Notes under the pieces: model-generated | What the model was told of the DNA's origin: nothing | Seen by the model: only the letters and a program-made list of their open reading frames with translations | Databases searched by the model: none | DNA from: Streptomyces sp. SID14436 | GTDB lineage: Bacteria > Actinomycetota > Actinomycetes > Streptomycetales > Streptomycetaceae | NCBI RefSeq assembly: GCF_010548465.1 | Contig: NZ_JAAGMD010000538.1 | Coordinates: 1-38,555 of the forward strand | Length of the DNA: 38,555 nt | Direction of reading: 5' to 3' | Shown here: positions 13,669 to 21,272 of the stretch, piece after piece | Layout: the number at the start of each line of letters is the position of its first letter | Numbering within the stretch: the first letter of the stretch is position 1 | Translations under genes and position numbers: made by a program

Positions 13669-15141
13669 GTGGCAGAAGAGCTCCCGGAGACCCCGGAGAC
13701 CGCCGGCCCGGAGACTGCCGAAGAGGAGCCCGTCAAGCAGCGCAAGAACGGCCTGTACCCGGGTGTGTCCGACGAGCTGGCCGAGAGCATGCGCAGCGGC
13801 TGGGCCGACACGGAACTGCGCGACCTGGAGCCGATCCCCCAGGCCGCCGAGACCGCCGCCCGGCGCGCCGCGCTGTCCGCCCGCTTCCCCGGCGAGCGCC
13901 TGGTCGTCCCCGCGGGCAACCTAAAGACCCGCTCCAACGACACCGACTACGCCTTCCGCGCCTCCGTCGAGTACGCCTACCTCACCGGCAACCAGACCGA
14001 GGACGGCGTCCTCGTCATGGAGCCCACCGCCGACGGCCACCGGGCGACGCTCTACCTCCTGCCGCGCTCCAACCGGGAGAACGGCGAGTTCTGGCTGGAC
14101 GGCCAGGGCGAGCTGTGGGTCGGCCGCCGCCACTCGCTCGGCGAGGCCGAGCAGCTGTACGGCATCCCCGCCTCCGACGTCCGGGAACTGGCCGGCGCGC
14201 TGCGCGAGGCCACCGGCCCGGTCCGGGTCGTGCGCGGACACGACGCCGGGATCGAGGCGGCCCTGACCGACAAGGTCACCGCCGAGCGCGACGAGGAGCT
14301 GCGGGTCTTCCTCTCCGAGATGCGGCTGGTCAAGGACGACTTCGAGATCGGCGAGCTGCAGAAGGCCGTCGACTCCACGGTGCGGGGCTTCGAGGACGTC
14401 GTGAAGGTCCTCGACAAGGCGGAGGCCACCTCCGAGCGCTACATCGAGGGCACGTTCTTCCTGCGCGCCCGCGTGGAGGGCAACGACATCGGCTACGGCT
14501 CCATCTGCGCCGCCGGCCCGCACGCCACCACCCTGCACTGGGTGCGCAACGACGGCCCCGTCCGCTCCGGCGACCTGCTGCTGCTCGACGCGGGCGTGGA
14601 GACGCACACGTACTACACGGCCGACGTCACGCGCACCCTGCCGATCAACGGCCGCTACAGCGAGCTGCAGAAGAAGATCTACGACGCCGTGTACGACGCC
14701 CAGGAGGCCGGCATCGCGGCCGTGAAGCCGGGCGCCAAGTACCGGGACTTCCACGACGCCGCGCAGCGCGTGCTCACCGAGCGGCTCGTCGAGTGGGGCC
14801 TGGTCGAGGGACCGGTGGAGCGGGTGCTGGAGCTGGGCCTGCAGCGCCGCTGGACCCTGCACGGCACCGGTCACATGCTCGGCATGGACGTCCACGACTG
14901 CGCCGCCGCGCGCACCGAGACCTACGTGGACGGCACCCTCGAGCCGGGCATGGTGCTCACCGTCGAACCCGGACTGTACTTCCAGGCCGACGACCTCACG
15001 CTGCCCGAGGAGTACCGCGGCATCGGCGTCCGCATCGAGGACGACATCCTCGTCACCGAGGACGGCAACCGGAACCTCTCCGCCGCGCTGCCCCGCCGGT
15101 CGGACGAGGTCGAGCGCTGGATGGCCGGTCTGAAGGGCTGA
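13669..15141 (+). CDS. pepP: Xaa-Pro aminopeptidase (aminopeptidase P, M24B)
   Basis: This encodes 490 residues. It releases N-terminal residues that precede proline; it is cytosolic and needs two metal ions. An aminopeptidase P N-terminal domain (about 40-180) is followed by the pita-bread M24 domain. Metal ligands visible: Asp307 and Asp319 (LLLLDAGVETHTYYTADVTRT), His402 (LHGTGHMLGMDVHD), Glu433 (VLTVEPGLYF) and Glu457 (GVRIEDDILVTEDG). The length is normal for the family. The GTG at 13669 is preferred because GAGGAGG (13653-13659) ends 9 bases before it; the ATG at 13660 touches that site directly and is a poorer start. A strong bidirectional hairpin follows the gene. Confidence 0.92.
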   Translation: MAEELPETPETAGPETAEEEPVKQRKNGLYPGVSDELAESMRSGWADTELRDLEPIPQAAETAARRAALSARFPGERLVVPAGNLKTRSNDTDYAFRASVEYAYLTGNQTEDGVLVMEPTADGHRATLYLLPRSNRENGEFWLDGQGELWVGRRHSLGEAEQLYGIPASDVRELAGALREATGPVRVVRGHDAGIEAALTDKVTAERDEELRVFLSEMRLVKDDFEIGELQKAVDSTVRGFEDVVKVLDKAEATSERYIEGTFFLRARVEGNDIGYGSICAAGPHATTLHWVRNDGPVRSGDLLLLDAGVETHTYYTADVTRTLPINGRYSELQKKIYDAVYDAQEAGIAAVKPGAKYRDFHDAAQRVLTERLVEWGLVEGPVERVLELGLQRRWTLHGTGHMLGMDVHDCAAARTETYVDGTLEPGMVLTVEPGLYFQADDLTLPEEYRGIGVRIEDDILVTEDGNRNLSAALPRRSDEVERWMAGLKG

Positions 15142-15161
15142 CCGCGCGGCAGGCCCGCGAC

Positions 15162-15193
15162 GAACGGCCGGACACACACGTGTCCGGCCGTTC
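15162..15193. terminator. Bidirectional terminator, 14-base-pair perfect stem
   Basis: GAACGGCCGGACAC (15162-15175) pairs exactly with GTGTCCGGCCGTTC (15180-15193) around a 4-base loop. It sits between the convergent pepP and ATPase genes and could stop transcription from both sides. Confidence 0.8.
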
Positions 15194-15251
15194 CCGCGTG
15201 TCCGCGGGCGTTCCGCCGGGTCGGACTCCCCGTGGGGCCCGTCGGCCTGCC

Positions 15252-15716
15252 CTACACGGCGACGAGCGGGGCGTCCTTCCGCCACTTGAGGATCTTGTCG
15301 AAGCTCACCACCGCACCGCCGCGGCCCGGTGTGCTGCCGATGTGCACGTGGTCGGCGAGTTCGCGGATGAGGCACAGGCCGCGCCCGTGCTCCGCGTCCG
15401 ACGGGGCCGGACGGGCCGGGGTGCGGGAGCGGCCGCCGTGGGCGGCGGGAAAGCCGGGCCCCGTGTCGGCCACCTCGATGCGGCACTTCTCGCCGTCGAG
15501 GTAGGCGGTCACCCGGTAGGCCTGCGACATGTCGTCCCTGGTGCCGTCCCCGCCGTGCTCGACGGCGTTCGCGCAGGCCTCGCTGAGGGCGACGGACAGG
15601 TCGTAGGAGATGTCGGGGTCGACGCCCGCGGTCTCCATCGCGCCGAGCAGCAGGCGCCGGGCGAGGGGAACGCTCGCAGCGTCGCGCCGCAGATGGAGTG
15701 ACCACCAGATGCTCAT
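15252..15716 (-). CDS. HATPase_c ATP-binding protein, RsbW/anti-sigma-like
   Basis: This encodes 154 residues and consists almost wholly of a GHKL ATPase domain. The N box is VALSEACANAVEHG, the G1 box IEVADTGPGFP and the G2 box EHGRGLCLIRELADHVHIG. It starts MSIWWSLHLRRDAASVPLARR, typical of Streptomyces solitary anti-sigma-like ATPases. A GGGAGG site lies upstream of the ATG at 15716. It converges on pepP and diverges from the copper locus. The likely activity is serine phosphorylation of an anti-sigma antagonist, or binding to a sigma factor; no partner gene lies beside it. Confidence 0.88.
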   Translation of the reverse strand: MSIWWSLHLRRDAASVPLARRLLLGAMETAGVDPDISYDLSVALSEACANAVEHGGDGTRDDMSQAYRVTAYLDGEKCRIEVADTGPGFPAAHGGRSRTPARPAPSDAEHGRGLCLIRELADHVHIGSTPGRGGAVVSFDKILKWRKDAPLVAV

Positions 15717-15936
15717 GCTCCAGCCTCCCGGCCGCGGCTCGACATACCGTTACGTATTGCCCTGAGTACCCACTCGTAAGCGCGCCGTCGGCGTGATACC
15801 GCCCATATGGCGGGTGTGCCGGGGATGCGATCGGTGTATGTGGGACGCGCCGTGGCAGAGGTGATCTTCCGGTCGTAGCGCATCTTGCGGACCTGCCGTA
15901 CGGGGGCCATGGGGCCAGTGCGATGATGAGGCCGCC

Positions 15937-16767
15937 ATGACTGCCCCCCACCCGCGCACGGCGCGCACCGGACGAGGCCTCCGGGTCCTGCGGGCCGCGG
16001 TGTTCGCCGCGGTCTGTGTCGTGCTGGCCGGGGCAGGTCACACACTCGCAGCCCACGAGGCCGTCCCGCTGTGGACGCTCGCCGCGGGCTTCCTCGCCAC
16101 GGCCGCGGTCGCGGTGCCGCTCTCCGGGCGGGCGCGTTCCGTGCCGGCCATCACCGCCCTGCTGGCGGTCTGCCAGACCGTGCTGCACACGCTGTTCGGT
16201 CTCGGGCAGCACGGCGCGGCCGGCGCACCGACCGGGGCGGCGGCCTCCGCGGCCTCCGACGCCTCCCTGATCGCCCAGGCCGCCCGATTGGTGTGCGGGA
16301 CCACGGCCGCCGCGATCAGTCCCGCGCAGGCCCAGCAGATCCTCACGGACGCGCGGATCCCGCCCGGCGCGGGAGGCACGCACGCGGGCCACGCCCCGGG
16401 GGACGCCATGGCCTCGGCCGCGGGCACCTCGATGTCGCTGCTGCCGTCTCTGCCGATGCTCCTGGTGCACCTTCTCGCGGCGGTCGCCACGGGCTGGGTG
16501 CTGCGCCGCGGGGACCTGTCCCTGCTGCGGCTGACCGAGCTGTCGGCCCACGGGGTCGCCGAGCGCGCGCTCGTGCGCGGGCTCCGGGCGGCACTGGCTC
16601 TGGTGCGGGCCCTGCTCGCGGGGCTGCCGGGGGCGCCGGAGGCGGCCCCCCGCCCGCCGCGGACCGCGCTGCTCGCGCCGCCCGTGCCTCACACCACCGC
16701 ACTCCAGCACACGGTGATCCGCCGCGGCCCGCCCGCCGCCGGCACCACGTACGCGCTCGCCGTCTGA
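15937..16767 (+). CDS. Integral membrane protein at the head of the copper locus
   Basis: This encodes 276 residues. Hydrophobic segments at about 18-38 (VLRAAVFAAVCVVLAGAGH), 46-62, 70-90 and 165-185 (LLPSLPMLLVHLLAAVATG) predict four or more membrane helices. The segment between the third and fourth holds His- and Met-containing stretches (THAGHAPGDAMASAAGTSMS), which could bind metal. The C-terminus is Arg/Pro-rich and cytosolic. I do not recognise a catalytic family. It lies 273 bases before ycnI in the same direction, and I recall similar proteins in that position in other Streptomyces, so a role in copper handling is plausible but inferred. Confidence 0.7.
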   Translation: MTAPHPRTARTGRGLRVLRAAVFAAVCVVLAGAGHTLAAHEAVPLWTLAAGFLATAAVAVPLSGRARSVPAITALLAVCQTVLHTLFGLGQHGAAGAPTGAAASAASDASLIAQAARLVCGTTAAAISPAQAQQILTDARIPPGAGGTHAGHAPGDAMASAAGTSMSLLPSLPMLLVHLLAAVATGWVLRRGDLSLLRLTELSAHGVAERALVRGLRAALALVRALLAGLPGAPEAAPRPPRTALLAPPVPHTTALQHTVIRRGPPAAGTTYALAV

Positions 16768-17040
16768 CGCGTCACGACCCGATTCCCCCCTCCGCGACCG
16801 CCAACGGTCCCAGGGCGTCACCCGGTCCACGGTTTCCGGTTCCTCCGGACCCGTCCCCGGGCCGCCGGACCCGCGGTGCCCGGTCCGCGGTGAGGGACGG
16901 GCGTCCGCGTGCGGCACACACGCGCGTGCGGTCCGTTCACGCGTGTGCGGCGCCGGGCCGTCCTCCCCGAGGAGCGGCACGCGCCCGGCACGCGTATCCC
17001 TCACCGTCAGCGAAACCCAACGAAGCGGAGTGCTTCTGCC

Positions 17041-17787
17041 ATGAAGGCTTCCCGACTCACCACCGCCGGCGCCGTCGCCGGTGTCGCCGTTCTCGCCCTG
17101 GCCGCCCCCGCGGCCGCGCACGTCAGCGTGCAGCCCGAGGGCGAGGCCGCGAAGGGCGGCTACGCGGTCGTCAACTTCAAGGTGCCCAACGAGCGTGACA
17201 ACGCCTCCACCACCAAGGTGGAGGTGACCTTCCCGACCGAGCACCCGCTGGCCTCGGTGATGCCCCAGCCGGTCGCCGGCTGGGACGTGAAGGTCACCAA
17301 GTCCAAGCTGGACAAGCCCCTGGAGATGCACGGCAAGAAGATCGACGAGGCCGTCACCAAGGTCACCTGGACCGCCGACGGCGACGGCATCGAGCCGGGC
17401 TTCTTCCAGAAGTTCCCGGTGTCCGTCGGCACCCTGCCCGAGAACGCCGACGACCTCGTCTTCAAGGCCCTGCAGACGTACTCCAACAAGGAGGTCGTCC
17501 GCTGGATCGAGGTGCCGCAGAAGGGTCAGGACGAGCCCGACCACCCGGCTCCCGTCCTGACCCTGTCGGAGGCGTCCGGTGACGGCCACCACGGCGCGTC
17601 GGACGACAAGGCCGCCGACGACGCCGGTTCGGCGAAGAACGCGTCCTCCGAGGCGTCCGCCGCCTCCGGCTCCGACAGCTCCGCCGGCTCGGACACCACG
17701 GCCCGTGTGCTGGGTGTCGTCGGCATCGTGGTCGGCGCCGTCGGCGTCGCCTACGGCGTACTCGCCGGGCGCAGGCGCACCGCCTGA
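17041..17787 (+). CDS. YcnI family copper-binding protein (DUF1775)
   Basis: This encodes 248 residues. The signal peptide ends in APAAA and leaves His27 as the mature N-terminus (HVSVQPEG), the residue that binds Cu(II) in characterised YcnI, together with a conserved Trp in the AGWDVKV/VTWTADG region. The domain spans about 27-160. A Ser/Ala/Asp-rich linker with a His-containing DGHHGASDD stretch (about 175-220) leads to a C-terminal membrane helix (VLGVVGIVVGAVGVAYGVLAG) and an RRRTA tail. The protein should therefore be anchored and face outside. The ribosome site GGAG precedes ATG 17041. A 19-base-pair hairpin follows, separating it from sco. It probably acts as an extracytoplasmic copper chaperone or store. 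Confidence 0.88.
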   Translation: MKASRLTTAGAVAGVAVLALAAPAAAHVSVQPEGEAAKGGYAVVNFKVPNERDNASTTKVEVTFPTEHPLASVMPQPVAGWDVKVTKSKLDKPLEMHGKKIDEAVTKVTWTADGDGIEPGFFQKFPVSVGTLPENADDLVFKALQTYSNKEVVRWIEVPQKGQDEPDHPAPVLTLSEASGDGHHGASDDKAADDAGSAKNASSEASAASGSDSSAGSDTTARVLGVVGIVVGAVGVAYGVLAGRRRTA

Positions 17788-17801
17788 GCCCGCCCATCCG
17801 A

Positions 17802-17850
17802 CGGCGGGCGCCGGGAGGCCCACGGCAGTGCGGCCTCCCGGCGCCCGCCG
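17802..17850 (+). terminator. 19-base-pair perfect hairpin between ycnI and sco
   Basis: Arm 17802-17820 pairs with 17832-17850 without mismatch around an 11-base loop. It begins 14 bases after the ycnI stop and ends 29 bases before the sco start. It may terminate or partly attenuate the upstream transcript, or protect its 3' end. Confidence 0.65.
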
Positions 17851-17879
17851 GAGCACTCACCACCGGGACACCGAATCTC

Positions 17880-18536
17880 ATGCGCAAGAACACCTTCGCC
17901 GCGGCGGCCCTGCTCGCCGCCGCCTGCCTGACCCTCTCCGCCTGCGGCGCCAACGACGACAACAGCGGCAACCCGGTCGCCGTGGTCTCCGAGGACGCCG
18001 CTGCCGAGAAGGCGGCCACCCTCCTCGACAAGCCGTTCGAGAAGCCCGACCTCGTCCTCACCGACACGAACGGCAAGGAGTACGACTTCCGCAAGGAGAC
18101 CGCGGGCAAGCCGACGCTGATCTACTTCGGCTACACGCACTGCCCCGACGTCTGCCCGCTGACGATGAACAACATCGCCGTGGCCAAGAAGCAGCTCTCC
18201 AAGGAGCAGCAGGACCAGCTGCGGATCGTGTTCGTCACCACCGACCCCGAGCGGGACACCGCCCCCGCGCTGGGCAAGTGGCTCAAGGGCATCGACTCCC
18301 AAGTCGTCGGCCTGACCGGGGACTTCTCCACCATCCAGGCCGGCGCGCGCACCCTGGGCATCACCATCAACCCGCCGCGCAAGGACGACCAGGGCAAGAC
18401 GGTCTCCGACCACGGCACGCAGGTCGTCGCGTTCTCCCCGAAGACCGACGGCGGCTACCTGCTCTACGGCGAGGACGCCACCGTCGAGGACTACACCCAG
18501 GACCTCCCCGAGATCATCAAGGGTGAGGCACCGTGA
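17880..18536 (+). CDS. sco: Sco1/SenC family copper chaperone, lipoprotein
   Basis: This encodes 218 residues. The lipobox LSAC places Cys22 as the lipidated residue. The thioredoxin-like domain has GYTHCPDVCPLTM (Cys88 and Cys92 in CxxxC) and a later His178 (SDHGTQVVAF), the three Cu(I) ligands of Sco proteins. Sco proteins deliver copper to cytochrome oxidase; in S. lividans the homologue is also required for maturation of a secreted radical-copper oxidase. The stop codon overlaps the GTG start of the PCuAC gene by 4 bases (GTGA), implying translational coupling. Confidence 0.93.
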   Translation: MRKNTFAAAALLAAACLTLSACGANDDNSGNPVAVVSEDAAAEKAATLLDKPFEKPDLVLTDTNGKEYDFRKETAGKPTLIYFGYTHCPDVCPLTMNNIAVAKKQLSKEQQDQLRIVFVTTDPERDTAPALGKWLKGIDSQVVGLTGDFSTIQAGARTLGITINPPRKDDQGKTVSDHGTQVVAFSPKTDGGYLLYGEDATVEDYTQDLPEIIKGEAP

Positions 18537-19000
18537 GGCGTGTCGCGGGCGCGGCCCTCGCCGTCGCGGGAGCGCTGGTCCTGACCGGTTGCGGCGGCTC
18601 CGAGTCCGGCGGGAAGGACGCCGGCGGCACGCCCGACCTGTCCGTCGGCTCCGCGTACATGCCGCAGCCCGTGTCGGACATGGCGGCCGGGTTCCTCGTC
18701 ATCACCAACAAGGGCGGCGCGGCCGACCGGCTGACGTCCGTGGACAGTGACGTCGCCGGTTCGGTGACCGTGCACGAGACCGTCGACGGGTCCATGCGGG
18801 AGGTGGACGGCCTCGACATCCCGGCGAACGGCCGCCTCGTCCTGGAGAGCGGCGGCAACCACCTGATGTTCGAGGAGCTGAAGCGGAAGCCGAAGGAAGG
18901 CCAGAAGGTCGCCGTGGAACTCCGGTTCGCCCAGTCCGACCCCGTCACGGTCGAGATTCCGGTGAAGGCCGCCACCCACACGCCGAAGCACGGACACTGA
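18533..19000 (+). CDS. PCuAC-type periplasmic copper chaperone, lipoprotein
   Basis: This encodes 155 residues. The lipobox LTGC gives lipidated Cys20. The PCuAC (DUF461) domain carries the usual ligand set: Met43 in AYMPQPV, His in TVHETVDGSM and His/Met in GGNHLMFEELK. It ends in a His-containing tail (ATHTPKHGH). PCuAC proteins hold Cu(I) outside the membrane and work with Sco; the S. lividans equivalent is known as ECuC. The GTG start overlaps the sco stop. CopC-CopD follows after 13 bases with a GGGAG site, so all three are very likely one operon. Confidence 0.92.
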   Translation: MRRVAGAALAVAGALVLTGCGGSESGGKDAGGTPDLSVGSAYMPQPVSDMAAGFLVITNKGGAADRLTSVDSDVAGSVTVHETVDGSMREVDGLDIPANGRLVLESGGNHLMFEELKRKPKEGQKVAVELRFAQSDPVTVEIPVKAATHTPKHGH

Positions 19001-19013
19001 GGGAGACACCCCC

Positions 19014-21266
19014 GTGACCCAGACCATCGCGCCCCGCGTCCGGATCCTGGTGCTGCTGTTGCTGGCCGTCACCGGCGCGCTGCTCGCCGGGGCCGCTCCC
19101 GTCTCCGCGCACGCCGCGCTGACGGGCAGCGATCCCCAGCAGGGGACGGTGGTCGACAAGGCCCCGGCCCAGGTGTCGCTCACCTTCTCCGAGCCCGTCG
19201 CGATCAGTGACGACGCCCTGCGCGTGCTCGACCCGAAGGGCAAGCGCGTCGACCGGGGCGACCCGGACAACCCCGACGGCACCACGTACACCGTGCGCCT
19301 GCACAGCGGGCTGCCCGACGGCACGTACACCGTGACGTACCAGGTCGTGTCGGCGGACAGCCATCCCGTCGCCGGGGCCTTCAGCTTCTCCGTCGGCGCG
19401 CCCTCCGAGACCACGGTGTCCGTCTCGGGCCAGGCGCCGGACGAGGGCCTGGTCGGCCTGCTGTACGGCTTCGGGCGCTACCTGGCGTACGCCGGGTTCG
19501 TGGTCCTGGTCGGCGGGGCCGCGTTCGTGCTCGCCTGCTGGGGGCGCGGGTCGTCGGTGCGGGCGGTGCAGCGGCTGGTGGTCTCCGGGTGGCTCGCGCT
19601 CACCGCGTCCACCCTGGGCATGCTGCTGCTGCGGGGTTCCTACACCACGTCGGGGGCCTTCGGCGACGTCTTCGACCTGTCGCTGCTCGGGCAGGTGCTG
19701 CAGACCAAGACGGGTGCGGCCCTGGTCTCCCGGCTGCTGCTGCTCGCGGCCGCGGCGCTGTTCATCGCCGTGCTGTTCGGTGCCTACGCCCGTCCCGCGG
19801 CCGACGACGACGCCGAGACCGACGGGGACGGCACCGACAGGACCGGCAGCGGTGCCGCTCCGGGTGACGGGGGCGAGGAGCGGAAGCGGGACCTCACCTT
19901 CGGTCTGGCGATCGGCGGCACCGTGGTGGCGGCCGGTCTCGCGGCGACCTGGGCCCTGTCCGAGCACGCCTCCACCGGAATCCAGACGGGCATCGCCATG
20001 CCCGTCGACGTGCTCCACCTGCTGGCGGTCGCCGCGTGGCTGGGCGGACTCACCACCCTGCTCGTCGCGCTCTACCGGGCGCCCGCGGACACCCCGGTCG
20101 GCCCGGAGGCCGTCCGGCGGTTCTCCCGGATCGCCTTCGGCAGCGTGATCGCGCTCGTCCTGACCGGGATCTACCAGAGCTGGCGGCAGCTCGGCTCCTG
20201 GTCGGCGTTCACCGACACCCGGTACGGGCAGTTGCTGCTCGCCAAGATCGTGCTGGTGGCGGTGCTGGTCGGGATCGCCGCCCTCTCCCGGCGCTGGACA
20301 GCACGCCTCGCGGAGCCGACGGCGACGGTGACGGCGACGGCAGCGACCCGGGTGCCTGCCGCACGCGCGGAGAAGCAGACGGCGGGCGCCGCGTCCGCCA
20401 CGGAGGCCGACGCCGGGACCACCGGAGAGGTCGGGAAGGCCGGCTCGACGACCGCCGTGAAGGCCGAGGCCACGGCCGGGGCGAAGACCGGGACACCGGC
20501 GAGGACGGCAGCCGAGGCGGACGGGCCCCCGGCCGACGAGCCCGCAGTCGACGAGCCCGCAGCCGATGGGGCCGCGGCCGACGAGCCCGCAATCGATGGG
20601 GCCGCATCCGATGGGTCCGCGACCGACGAGCCCGCGACCGACGGGGAGAAGGCCACGGACGGCAGCGGGACGGACGCCGTGCGGGCCGCCCAGCTCGCCC
20701 GGCAGCGGGCCGCCGTGGAGAGCGCCCGGCAGAAGCGGGTGCGCGACGCCGACCCGAACCGGTTCGGGCTGCGCCGCTCCGTGCTCGCCGAGGCGGCCGT
20801 CGCCGTCGTCCTGCTCGCCGTCACCACCGCGCTGACCCAGACCGAGCCGGGCCGGACCGAGCAGGAGGCGAGAGCGGCCGCCTCGGTGTCGGACTCCGCC
20901 GAGGCCGCCACCGGCCAGGGTTCGGGGGCGGTGACCCTGAACATGCCGTTCGACACCGGCGGCGAGAAGGGCAAGGGCGTCGTCACGGTCGACCTCGACC
21001 CCGCGCGCGTGGGCAACAACGCCGTCCACGTGTACGTGGAGCGCACCGACGGCACGCCCTTCGACATCCCCGAGGTGCAGATCGCCTTCACCCTCGCCGC
21101 CAAGGACGTCGGACCGCTGCCCGTGGCACCCGACCGCATCACCGCCGGACACTGGTCGGCGAGCGGGGTGCAGATCCCGCTCGCCGGCGACTGGAAGATC
21201 GAGGTGACCGTGCGCACCTCCGACATCGACCAGGTGACCGTCTCCAAGAACGCGCAGATCGGCTGA
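19014..21266 (+). CDS. CopC-CopD fusion copper resistance/transport protein
   Basis: This encodes 750 residues. The signal peptide is followed by a CopC domain whose mature N-terminal His (about residue 33, SAHAALTGSDP) and a later His (SADSHPVAGAF) bind Cu(II). A CopD-like membrane domain follows, with about eight helices between residues 150 and 430 and one near 595. Between the last helices sits an insertion of about 125 residues (438-562) rich in Ala, Asp, Glu, Pro and Thr with repeats of DEPA, DGAA and DGSA. The C-terminal 120 residues (LNMPFDTGGEKGKGVVTVD onward) form a beta-rich extracellular domain like YtkA. It is expected to move copper across the membrane or store it. The GTG start at 19014 follows GGGAG. 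The next gene begins 6 bases after its stop. Confidence 0.9.
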   Translation: MTQTIAPRVRILVLLLLAVTGALLAGAAPVSAHAALTGSDPQQGTVVDKAPAQVSLTFSEPVAISDDALRVLDPKGKRVDRGDPDNPDGTTYTVRLHSGLPDGTYTVTYQVVSADSHPVAGAFSFSVGAPSETTVSVSGQAPDEGLVGLLYGFGRYLAYAGFVVLVGGAAFVLACWGRGSSVRAVQRLVVSGWLALTASTLGMLLLRGSYTTSGAFGDVFDLSLLGQVLQTKTGAALVSRLLLLAAAALFIAVLFGAYARPAADDDAETDGDGTDRTGSGAAPGDGGEERKRDLTFGLAIGGTVVAAGLAATWALSEHASTGIQTGIAMPVDVLHLLAVAAWLGGLTTLLVALYRAPADTPVGPEAVRRFSRIAFGSVIALVLTGIYQSWRQLGSWSAFTDTRYGQLLLAKIVLVAVLVGIAALSRRWTARLAEPTATVTATAATRVPAARAEKQTAGAASATEADAGTTGEVGKAGSTTAVKAEATAGAKTGTPARTAAEADGPPADEPAVDEPAADGAAADEPAIDGAASDGSATDEPATDGEKATDGSGTDAVRAAQLARQRAAVESARQKRVRDADPNRFGLRRSVLAEAAVAVVLLAVTTALTQTEPGRTEQEARAAASVSDSAEAATGQGSGAVTLNMPFDTGGEKGKGVVTVDLDPARVGNNAVHVYVERTDGTPFDIPEVQIAFTLAAKDVGPLPVAPDRITAGHWSASGVQIPLAGDWKIEVTVRTSDIDQVTVSKNAQIG
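20526..20650 (+). repeat. Degenerate tandem repeats in the CopC-CopD insertion
   Basis: Short units resembling GCCGACGAGCCC and GATGGGGCCGCA recur many times in frame, giving alternating DEPA and DGAA/DGSA residues. The pattern suggests growth by replication slippage of a disordered, acidic linker. Confidence 0.6.
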
Positions 21267-21272
21267 ACGACC

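Noticed and set aside
13921-17856. Very long minus-strand open frame across pepP to ycnI
   Set aside because: It overlaps four well-supported genes and has no recognisable domain of its own; only the short ATPase gene at 15252-15716, in another frame, is real on that strand.
20526-20650. CRISPR-like array
   Set aside because: The units are short, unspaced, degenerate and in frame within a protein-coding gene; there are no spacers. No CRISPR array is visible anywhere in the window.
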